Of a stretch of 64,000 bases of DNA, positions 34,232 to 43,283 are shown piece after piece. The translations under genes were made by a program, and so were the position numbers. Position 1 is the first letter of the stretch. Each line of letters starts with the position of its first letter. The stretch is taken from positions 79,691,278 through 79,755,277 of the forward strand of contig CM043967.1 of NCBI GenBank assembly GCA_014529385.2, given 5' to 3'. The notes under the pieces are model-generated. The model had not been told where the DNA came from. It saw only the letters and a program-made list of their open reading frames with translations, and searched no databases. The DNA comes from Adiantum capillus-veneris (lineage: Eukaryota > Streptophyta > Polypodiopsida > Polypodiales > Pteridaceae).

Positions 34232-36831
34232 CACCGAGATTGCACATGACAATCCCAGATATGCGCTCATCATCTATGGTTCGCCATAGCGTGTCCCGGG
34301 CTTTATCAAATCCGTCTAGCCACTCTCCAATGTACACTAGGGACTCTCATACCAACCAACCTTCTGCCATGCTACCCTCCAGACGTGCCTTTTGACGCAC
34401 ATATCCCTTAAGCGTTTTCATGAAACGTTCTAAGAAGAACATCCATCTGGAATGAACTGTGCCAGCTATTTCCACCTCATCAACTATGTGAACAACAAGA
34501 TGCACCTGAATGGTCAGCATGGTAGTAGGAAAATGTTTCTCAAACATGCACACAAGCTCCGCATCATTTAGTTTGGCAAATGGCATGGAGTCTACGTTGA
34601 TCTCCTTTTGTGAGATCCATTGCACCAGCTTTGCAAGTTTGTAGATTGTGTTACGGATGTCGAGAGACAAACATCCCTCAATGGCAACCGGTAAAATAAA
34701 CTGTAAAGTATGTGCAGCAATGATATTAAAGTCCACATTTTATGCAATGATATTAAAGTCCACTATGAACGTACCTGACACATTTTATGCCAATCGTGTG
34801 ACTTCAAACCGGTAAGCTTTCCTTCTTTAGTAAAACACGTTCGGAGTGAGTGCATTACGCCAGTGGGGGTCCGCAAAGATCGAATGGTCTCTTTTACTTT
34901 GCGTTCTTGGGCTCCTATGAAAATCCATGGTGCTTTATGGAGTTTTATCGATCCATCAGACGCTGTTTGCGGCCAATATTGCTCCATACGATCCACATTT
35001 CTAAGGTCAACTCTGGCTCCCAAAGTATCTTTCTTGCCGGTCAGATGGTCCCATAGTAGATTACCCACATTCTTGAATATGTGCATTGGATCGAGCAAGT
35101 GATTGATCATGAGTCGGGGCTAGTATGGTAACTCGTACCATAGAGATAGTCTCTTCATCCCTGGAGGCAATCCGTCATCGCACATCTCCTTCTGCTCTAA
35201 CCATGCTTGTGCAGACATCCTTGGTGGCTCTCTTCCCAAAAAGCCGTCGCGTAACACATGATTCTCTGGAAGATACGCTTGATGACCTTCGTAGATTTGC
35301 TTCTTCAGTGAGGGCGCCCTACGTGAATTCAGTCTAGGTCCACATGTGACACATGCTCTATATCCGCTTGTTTGAAGCCCTGCATGTATACACATGATAA
35401 TAGATCAACTATGGGGAAAAACAAGATTTACAGTGTCTGAGTGAGGAGTGTCAATAGATCACCTGAGCATTCTGTTAGCCCGGGATAGTCATGCATGGTC
35501 CACATTAGAATGCCTCTGATCAAAGCATTCCGTCGTCCTGTGTGTCGGCTCATATCCACCACCTCTATGCCAATCCACAATTGTTGTAGCTCTTCCAATA
35601 GTGGACGAAGATACACATCCATATTCTCCACTTTATATCGCCCTGGCACAATCAAGCTTAGCCATAGGTGCCCCTTCTTCGTAGTCAACCACGGGGGAAT
35701 GTTGTAGTTGACGATGACAATGGGTCATACACTGTAAGATGTTGATCTTTGACCAAATGGATTTACGCCATCCATAGCCATGCCTAAGCGAAAATTTCGA
35801 GCTTCCCTGGCAAAATCCGACCATGTTCCATCTATATGTTTCCAGGCTGCGCAATCTGCAGGAATTCGTAGCACACCATCCGAAGATTTATTCTCCTCAT
35901 GCCATGATGCTAGGGCGGCCATGGACTTACATTCGAAGAAATGCTTGATGCGAGGAAGTAGAGAAAAATGTCGCAAAACCTTTTGTGGAATTTTTGTCCC
36001 GTGGAGATCTACTCGATATCTTTCGGAATCACATTTCGGACACTTCTCCATGTCTATGTATTCCCCTCTGAAAAGAATGCAGTCATTAGGACAAGCGTGG
36101 ATAGAATTGTAATCCATCCCCAAGTTTCGCAAAATCTTTCTTGCTTCATCTCGGGAATCTGGCATCACATTGTCAGCTGGTAGTATGTGCTCTTTAAGCA
36201 ATCTACACAACATAAAAATACGATACAGTCGTGTAAAAATCTATCAGATCATTATACATTTAGAGTTTTATTAAAGTAAACTAATTGTAATAGATCACCT
36301 GATAAGCGCTGTGACGCTAGTGTCACTCCATCCAAACTTTGCCTGCATGTTGAGAAGAACCAGGAGTGCTTTCAATCTAGATATACGTGCTCCATTATAC
36401 AATGGCGTATCGGCTTCACTTTTCATATCATCATAGATAAGCCTTTCTGAATCCATGATCGTCTCGATCATTTCATCAATCTCGGGCTCAAACATTGCCT
36501 CGTTGGGAATGTGCTCTGCATGATCATCCCCCGAGCTGTGAGAGGCTACATCTTGTGGCCTCACATATGCTGCTTGACCAAAGCGCCTGCGAACACGTCT
36601 ATTGGGTTGCAAGATTGCTGCTTGTTGGCCAGCGTCAGAGTCCGACGAGTTATAATTGGCAACAACTCGATCTATAATAGATGGATCAAACTCGCCAAAT
36701 TCGCGAACGTGCTGCAAAGAAACACGTCTTGTCTGTCGCACAGCATGCTTGCATTGATTACAAGGACATAAGACCCTCATTGAGAGATAGGTGTTTCGGT
36801 TGGACGGTCCCACATCCTCGTCACTACTCAT
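34232..36831 (-). pseudogene. TNPD-like transposase of CACTA copy 1, broken and truncated
   Basis: Collinear with the intact transposase of copy 2, starting at the same ATG (36831). The Transposase_21 segment (IHACPNDCILFRGEY through ADCAAWKHIDGTWSDF) is clear. Damage: TGG to TGA after RSTSYSV (near 35727), a TAG in the ELPYWPRL segment (near 35121), a TGA after AEGWLV (near 34347), and loss of everything downstream of about 34260. The DUF4216-like C-terminus is deleted, leaving a short direct repeat ATTGCACATGAC at the junction. Confidence 0.88.
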
Positions 36832-36893
36832 AATGAGGATAAAAATCTTATAACCTGGACAAAAAATTTAATATTCTATTGGCATTCTTCGTC

Positions 36894-36895
<2 letters not shown>

Positions 36896-36957
<62 letters not shown>
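36896..36957. repeat. (CT)n microsatellite in the CACTA copy 1 promoter region
   Basis: About 30 CT units, between the divergent TNPD start (36831, minus) and the small plus-strand frame at 36976. The same tract is at 47071-47134 in copy 2. Confidence 0.92.
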
Positions 36958-36959
<2 letters not shown>

Positions 36960-36975
36960 CTCACATTCTCTAGTC

Positions 36976-37104
36976 ATGTCCAATCCCCGCACACCTCGGT
37001 CTAGAGGTGCACGGAGATCAGAACCACCGGGTTATAATCTCGTCTTTATTGGTCAATACCTATATTTGTGGGTACAAGAAATCTACAGACCCACGTCTAC
37101 ATGA
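36976..37104 (+). CDS. Small conserved plus-strand reading frame in CACTA copy 1
   Basis: 42 codons starting MSNPRTPRSRGARRSEPPGY. The counterpart in copy 2 is 47161-47271, which stops six codons earlier because of one codon change. It is divergent from the transposase gene across a (CT)n tract. It could be a peptide, the first exon of a plus-strand gene, or chance conservation of a recent duplicate. No family recognised. Confidence 0.3.
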   Translation: MSNPRTPRSRGARRSEPPGYNLVFIGQYLYLWVQEIYRPTST

Positions 37105-37391
37105 TACTGCATGTAATGGACAAAACCCCTTTGCCTCTTCTCTAGCTGTAGCACTTCACAGCATCTTAACATCTTTTCACAGTAGATCTTTTCACTGTTC
37201 GTCTAACTCTAAACCCTAAACCGTAAGTAATTCTTGCATGAACTTGATCTAACGTAAATAAGCGTAAATTTAAATAAGCGTAAATCTAACTAAAAATAAA
37301 CCTAAATCTAATTTAACGTAAGTCTACATCTAACCTAATCTTTAACGTCTTTTGGGATAGTTTCCTACGACGTTAAAACTCTCTTCTTGTT

Positions 37392-37445
<54 letters not shown>

Positions 37446-37576
37446 ACCTAAATAAACCTAAGTCTAATCTAATATAACATAAATCTAAATCTAACGTAAA
37501 TTATGTTATATTAAAAACAAAGAACTAAACTAACAGGGATTATAAGAACCTTAAAACTGATTTAACACATAATTTT

Positions 37577-37938
37577 TCACATAACTCGGCAAGAGTTGGC
37601 ATTCTCATCACTAAAGATGTGAGAGTTAACTTCCGGCGGTGACGCTGCCTCATCTCCATCCACATCTGACGACAGCAATTGGCCCTTTGGACCGTTCTTG
37701 CTCTTGTTACTAACGTTGAAGTTGCTGTTGAATGACTAGGGGTTGTCTAGATGGTCATTGTCGGGGATGTAGTGACTCTTGCCGCCCAGAAGATCCACCT
37801 TCTTCCCTATCTTCTGAAGACATTTCACCAGTACTTTTGGATCGACGGAGCCCACTATGAGTGAAGGCAGCAATACCCTATATTCCATTGAGGGCTTTCT
37901 TCACCCGCTTCATGCAGGCATCGCAGTCTATGGAGACC
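37577..37938 (-). pseudogene. Captured HIPP / heavy-metal-associated (HMA) gene fragment
   Basis: Read on the minus strand from 37938: VSIDCDACMKRVKKALNGI, the start of an HMA domain with the metal-binding C-x-x-C (CDAC). Then a TAG and a frame change, then VGSVDPKVLVKCLQKIGKK, which is the second half of the HMA fold. It ends DENANSCRVM followed by TGA (37579-37577). The terminal Cys-Arg-Val-Met is a CaaX prenylation box, diagnostic with HMA of plant HIPPs. The protein start is missing. HIPPs are membrane-tethered metal-binding proteins. The fragment is flanked by CACTA interior sequence, so it is a host gene piece picked up by the transposon. It lies in the same orientation as the transposase genes. 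Confidence 0.85.
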
Positions 37939-38156
37939 TAAATCTAATCTAATATAACGTAAATCTAAATCTAGCGTAAATAAACGTAAATCTAACTAAA
38001 AATAAACCTAAATCTAATTTAATTTAACTTAAATAAACCTAAATCTAATTTAACGTAAGTCTACATCTAACCTAATCTTTAACGTCTTTTAGGATAGTTT
38101 CCTACGACGTTATAACTCTCTTCTTCTTGTGTGTGTGCGCGTGTGTGGATGTGTGT

Positions 38157-38305
38157 GCCAATAAAAAGAGATAAATGGTATAACCTTTCTATCACCCATG
38201 CCAAGTATGATAGATTGGTTATGCCATTTCCCTCTTGAATAATAGGTCTTGAGTTCAACTCCTCGTCGGCTAGATCTTTAGGTCTTTTAATTTTAATTAG
38301 TTTCC
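38157..38305 (+). other. Possible tRNA-derived (SINE-like) fragment inside CACTA copy 1
   Basis: GAGTTCAACTCC near 38252 fits a pol III box B, with GATAAATGGTATAACC upstream as a loose box A. No 3' tail or target duplication was found. The same block is in copy 2 near 47908-48055, so it predates their split. Weak evidence. Confidence 0.2.
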
Positions 38306-38551
38306 TACGACGTTAAATTAGTCTCTCTGTTTCTCTCTCAATGTGTGTGCGTTTTTTTGTTTATGCATGTTTTCTCTCTCTTTTCCTCTCTCAATGTGTG
38401 CGTTTTTTGTTGATGCATGTTCTCTCTCTCTTTTCCTCTCTCAATGTGTACATTTTTTGTTTATGCATGCTCTCTCTCTCTTTTCCTCTCTCAATGTGTG
38501 TGTGCATTCTTTGTTTATGTATGTGTGTGCGCGTTTTTGTTTATGTTTGTA

Positions 38552-38597
<46 letters not shown>

Positions 38598-38608
38598 AAC
38601 ACTATGTT

Positions 38609-38645
<37 letters not shown>

Positions 38646-38741
38646 GAGAGAGAAAGAGGGGAAGGGAACATGAGAGTGAGGAGAGGGAAGGAGCATACCT
38701 GGCTCTCCTTCCTCTCCTCGTGTGTGTGTGTGTGTGTGGAG

Positions 38742-38784
<43 letters not shown>

Positions 38785-38994
38785 CGTTACCTGCTCCTTG
38801 CTTGAGGGCGCCGAAAAACTCAGATCTGAGATCTGAGTTTTTGGGCTCTGTCTGTTATTTGTTTTAGCCCAGCCGGCGTCGCTATGAGCGCCGCAAATTT
38901 ACTTGTACATTTGCGACGCTCATAGCGACACCGGGAAATTTTTTTTTGAGCGTCGCTGTGTGAGCGTCGCTAATATTAATAGCCTCTTGTAGTG

Positions 38995-39470
38995 AATGAG
39001 AATCAGTTGCAAGATTTGATCAATATTATCGATTATTGTAATGTGTGAAATCCTTAAGACTGCACTTTAGATAAATTGATATAGTGCAACGTGTTGATGA
39101 GTTTTGTTTGTATTGTTTTAAATAAATGATTAAGATTGTCGATTATCGTAATGTGTGAAAGCCAAAAGCTTGCACTTTAGATGAATCAATATAGTCCAAT
39201 GTGATTGAAATGTTTTGTTTGAAGTGATTAAGTTATTTAGTGCATCAAAATATAATTTTATTGACATGAGTTTATTGAAGAATGGTGAGACTATTACAGT
39301 TTATTGTTAATTGATAATGTAGCACGAGATTAATTGATAATCTGGATAGATTTTGATCACTATATGGATCAATAGAGCATTGCTTGTGTAGTTTGTTGCA
39401 TTGAATTAATTTTGACCTCAAAATTAACAAGTGTATTTGTTGATTTGGCAGTTTAAATTTATTTGTCAGC
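38995..39470. repeat. Flank of the hAT gene with a ~105-bp tandem duplication
   Basis: ATTATTGTAATGTGTGAAA near 39033 and ATTATCGTAATGTGTGAAA near 39140 begin two diverged units that both continue through GCACTTTAGAT. This may be subterminal DNA of the hAT element. No gene is present. Confidence 0.55.
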
Positions 39471-39875
39471 ATGGTGAAAGGACATGAGTGGAGTTCCGTC
39501 CACGAGCTACATGCTGGAAAGAATATATCTTGATTGAAATACAAAACTTGCGGCCATGAGTTCAGTCGTAATACGACCAGAATCAAAGAGAGTTTTTTTT
39601 AAGTCCTTGGTTATGTGTCCGAGTGTACGGCTCCGCCAAGAGATTTTCATGCTAGATTACCAAAGTATGCTCGCATAGTACAGAAAATTCTTGCAGTTAA
39701 AAAGAAAAGTGCCAATGCCAAACAAGTTGCAATGAATGTTGAAATGTCTGTTGTCAATGAGAGGACAGAGCATCCCTACGAAAGAAAATGATCACACTCC
39801 CCAATCAAGTCCTTTCCATGGACATGATTTACCGTCAGTAGCAGCAAATCCTAGTTCAACTAAAGTTAGTAAATC
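39471..39875 (+). pseudogene. hAT transposase, N-terminal (BED finger) part
   Basis: From the ATG at 39471: MVKGHEWSSVHELHAGKNI, a stop, then LKYKTCGHEFSRNTTRIKES. This has the arrangement of a BED zinc finger (C-x2-H/C and the RIK segment) found at the start of plant hAT transposases. The usual second Cys and the His pair are partly altered. Another stop follows FF. The gene is interrupted at 39875 by the copia element and resumes at 55101. Confidence 0.65.
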
Positions 39876-40018
39876 TGTTGAGATGTAGAGAGAAAGAGAG
39901 AGAGACAAGACAAGAGACACACCATATACGCTCCCAAAGACTGATTCATATTGAGGACAAGATACAAATATATAGGTGAGACCACGTTGAGTAGAGTGAG
40001 CTATATATAGCTCCAACA
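39876..40018 (-). repeat. 3' LTR of the copia element (143 bp)
   Basis: On the plus strand it runs TGTTGAGATG to AGCTCCAACA. It matches 54958-55100 with few differences and recurs truncated at 59986-60120. On the minus strand GAGTGGGGG (40027-40019) precedes it as the polypurine tract. Confidence 0.93.
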
Positions 40019-40266
40019 CCCCCACTCAAACAAAGGTCTCTAGCTTTGGATGAAAAAACCCTTGGGGAGTTCAAGGGAAAAACCCAAGCCCCTATACAAT
40101 GTGAAAATATGAACCAGCAATGATGATGTGAAATTGAATTGTGCATCTATGTACAAATATTCAAGTGACTCAGAGATCACAATGTGAAAATGTGGAGTGT
40201 GCATAGTGCATGGTACCTAAAAGATTACAATGTCATATGTACAAAGACACTACAATAGCAAAGAAG

Positions 40267-41064
40267 CTAATCTAGAAAGAGTGAGGCCGAAGCAACTCCA
40301 AGATCCGAGCACAAGAGGATGAAACGTGACTCGTTGAGGCCTTTGGTCAAAATGTCTGCAATCATCTGGTCACTTGGAGAGTGTTCAACCATAATGGTTC
40401 CTTTGCGTACTTCATACCTGACATAATGATAATGGACAGCAATGTGCTTTGACTTATTATGTTGAACATAGTCTTTTGCAAGACTAATAGCACTGTGGTT
40501 TTCACACCGCAAGGGTGTGCTAGAAAGAGGAGAGTGACCAATATCAACCAGCATTGGTGGAAGCCAAATCAACTCACGAGATGCAAGTGATGCTGCAACA
40601 TATTCTGACTCAGTCGTAGAAACTGCAACACAACGTTGTTTCTTGCTAGTCCAAGAAACAAGACAACCATTTATAAAGAAGCAATTTCCACTAGTAGATT
40701 GCATAGATAAATGTGAGCTTGCCCAGTCTACATCTGTGTAACCCAAAAGAGAAAGAGATTGCATAGAATCCAATGTGAGTTGTCATCGATAGACTAAACC
40801 AAAATCTATAGTACCTTTCAAGTATTTCAATACACGCTTTGCAACAGAACAATGCTTAAGAGAAGGACATGCAAGATGTTGTCCAAGATAATTAGCAGCA
40901 AACAGAATATCAGGAGGAGTGTTCATGCCAACAAACTGAAGACATCCAATCAAGTTCGCATAAGGTTGATTTGTGACAAGTTGACCGCCATTGTCAGAAG
41001 TGTTCTTCGTAGAGCTCGCAAGACAAGGTGTGTTGGCTGAATGTGAAGATTCCATACCAAATTT
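40267..41064 (-). pseudogene. copia RT C-terminus and RNase H
   Basis: 40783-41064 encodes the end of RT: FGMESSHSANTPC, then NLIGCLQFVGMNTPPDILFAAN, then AKRVLKYLKGTIDFGL. After a stop at about 40780, 40267-40773 encodes RNase H: GYTDVDWASS, QSTSGNCFFING, STTESEYVAAS, SKHIAVHYHYVR and the closing DILTKGL. All are standard Ty1/copia motifs in order. The first residues join directly to the RT fragment at 48820 once the CACTA element is removed. Confidence 0.9.
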
Positions 41065-41700
41065 CACTACAAGAGGTTGTGTGCTCTTGTGACGCTCTTA
41101 GCGACGGAAATACACTGGGTTTTTATAACCCCCGGCGTCGCTATATCCGTCGCTAAAAGCGTCGCTACGAGAGCGTCGCTATCTGCGTCGCTATAGGCGT
41201 CGCTATGAGCGTCGCTATATAGCGACGCTCATAGTGACGCCTATAGCGACGCAGATAGCGACGCTCTCACAGAAGAGTATAGCGACGCATATAGCGACGC
41301 TACAGAGCCATAAATAGCGACGCTTATAGCGACGCCTGAGAGAATATTTTTTTGGTGGCAGGGCATTGAATGCCCTGCCACCCATCAACCATATTGTACT
41401 TGATTCACTTTTTAAAAAAAGTGCAAAGGTAAATAATAGACCCAAAATAGTCACCCACAAGACGCATTGTTTGCAAAATTGACAATTGTACACATCATAG
41501 ACAAACTGAATTGATTGGCAAATGTAATAATGACAATTGTACAACATCATAGGCATAAAGAATTGATTGGCAAAAGGAATTGCGGTGACAAATGTAATAA
41601 TATACATGGTTCAAAAAGACGTATAAAATCCGTCTCATGATACATAAGCTATGAGAAACCCTAAACTAATGCTATCTAGCTACGGCTAAACTGACGTCGT

Positions 41701-43014
41701 CTAATCAGACGTCTCATCGCGTCCAAGCGGCGTATCTGTCAGATTCTGCAAAAAAAGACAATAAGACAGTTTTCAGTAAATATAAACATATAACGACATT
41801 TATAAAACAATACAAAAAATAAAAAAGAGTAAACCCTAATACTAACCATGCCGCCGCGAGAACTGAGAATGTCCATCAGGGCGTTTAAGCCCTTCCTACC
41901 TGCGTACTCGCGCTCGTACGGTGTGGGATCACGTCCTGTCATCGACCACTGTCAAAACATACAAAGATTTCATTATGTTAGAACTAAAAAACTCATAAAC
42001 CCTAAACTATCGAACATGCATAAAGAGAAATGTGAAAAGACTTACAAAATCGGCCTCAAATGATGCCCATCCACCGCTCCCCAAGTGGTGCGAGCTCCCT
42101 GCCTCTACTCGCGCTCTGGCTGCATCCTTTTGTTGCTTCCACTTGTCGGGATTCTCGCGCGCTGCTTTCTTCGCATTCTTCCAATCTTCTTTGGCCAGCC
42201 AATCTGGCCTATTCCACCCATTCTTGATTGCTTTTTGCACTTCGGAACGCTTGTGTTTGCAGTATTCGCGCATTCGAATCTTCATCAGGTCTTCATTGAA
42301 GCGCTGATCCCGTGTTGGAACGGGAAACTCATCATGAAGTATGCTGATGACTCTGTTTTTTAAATCACTTGGTACTTCACTCCATTTGTTTAGTATATAG
42401 TGTCTAAACAGCTGAGAGCAAAGACCACGCATGCGCGAGATCACCTTCTTGCCGTCATCATCCATGATGATGCCGCCGCTGATGTCGACGGAGTAAGGCA
42501 AGCCCTCTGGCCGGTGACGCGTGAACCTGGGTGTCCCGGCAGGGGTCTCTAGCGGCGTGTCGATGGGGGTACGGACGTCAGGTGTCTCCATCGGCGTCTG
42601 GGCGCCGAAGCGAGGAGTGTCGAGTGGGGTGGCTCCTGGCGGAGTAGGTAGAGGTGTGTAGCTTCTAGGAACAGTCAGCCGTGCAAAACCTGGCGTAGAC
42701 GGCGATGCTGTGGCTGGTGTGGGGGCGGGCAAAGAAGGGGAGGGTAAAGAGCCTCGTCGAACACGAGGCGGTGTGGAGGCATTGGTGGCGGAATCCCCAC
42801 AACAACCGCCACCACCACCACTAGAGCGCCGGTGTCTAGACGAGTGTGACGCTCGTCTCGTCGACGCCGAAGCTTCGGAGCGCGCCGAATGCTCCGAAAG
42901 AGAGGGAGATGCGGATGGTGTAGGAACGCGCGATGATGCGCCAGAGCGATGACGCTCCACGTACCACTGTCTCTGCTGCGGTGACAAAGAAGAAAGAAAC
43001 TCCTCATCATCCAT
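41701..43014 (-). CDS. TNPA-like CACTA accessory protein (371 aa, 3 exons)
   Basis: Exons 43014-42046, 41948-41847 and 41745-41701 (969, 102 and 45 nt, all multiples of three). Donors GTAAGT and GTTAGT; acceptors TTTGACAG and TTTTTTGCAG. An AG directly before the ATG (TTAATGCAGGT) suggests a 5'-UTR intron. The N-terminal ~75 residues are Ser/Arg-rich with a Gly run and CC. Residues ~85-165 are Pro/Thr-rich with repeated TP motifs. The C-terminal half (GLCSQLFRHYILNKWSEVP; then WKNAKKAARENPDKW) matches plant En/Spm-associated proteins. TNPA proteins bind subterminal repeats and help synapse the ends; here the GCGTCGCTA arrays are the expected targets. The middle exon adds YEREYAGRKGL. Confidence 0.85.
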
Positions 43015-43283
43015 ACCTGCATTAAACACACGAATATTTAAACTTTATTGAATGAATAGAGTAGACAATGACGCAAAGACCATTAAATACAATGACGTAA
43101 TGACGCATATAAATACAATGACGCAATGAATCGAGTGATAGAAGAGGCAAGTCGAAAACTCAGAATTTTCAATCAAAAGATGTGAGCGCGAGTAGAAAAG
43201 AGCGTTACACACCATGGAAGCTACTTAGAGAGCAGAGCTTTTACAGCACGGAGCAAAATTGTTCAAATACAATATTTGTGGCT

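Larger units (their letters stand above)
37380..38800. repeat. (TG)n, (CT)n and (GA)n tracts and short AT-rich repeats of CACTA copy 1
   Basis: (TG)n lies at about 37396-37440, (CT)n at 38551-38594, and (TG)n and (GA)n tracts at 38609-38660 and 38720-38778. Words of the type GTAAATCTAA recur many times, at 37220-37345, 37440-37500 and 37940-38070. A block TTAACGTCTTTTxGGATAGTTTCC is present both near 37350 and near 38080. Reading frames here are low-complexity and not genes. Confidence 0.8.
31979..38994 (-). mobile_element. CACTA transposon, copy 1 (7016 bp, defective)
   Basis: The termini are CACTACAAGAGG at left and its complement CCTCTTGTAGTG at right, with a perfect AAT target duplication (31976-31978 and 38995-38997). 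Subterminal arrays of GCGTCGCTA and its complement lie at 32048-32250 and 38874-38975, the usual binding platform for TNPA-type proteins. Genes run on the minus strand: TNPD-like (36831 down), TNPA-like (34053 down) and a captured HIPP fragment (37577-37938). It is inserted next to the hAT remnant. Confidence 0.95.

Noticed and set aside
37200-37225. Telomere-like CTAAACCCTAAACC
   Set aside because: Only two units, within CACTA interior sequence in both copies; not a telomeric array.
38341-38867. Overlapping frames of 110 and 174 codons in CACTA copy 1
   Set aside because: Low-complexity Ser-Leu, Cys-Val and Arg-Glu products of (CT)n, (TG)n and (GA)n; the copy 2 counterpart (48094-48612) differs in frame and length.
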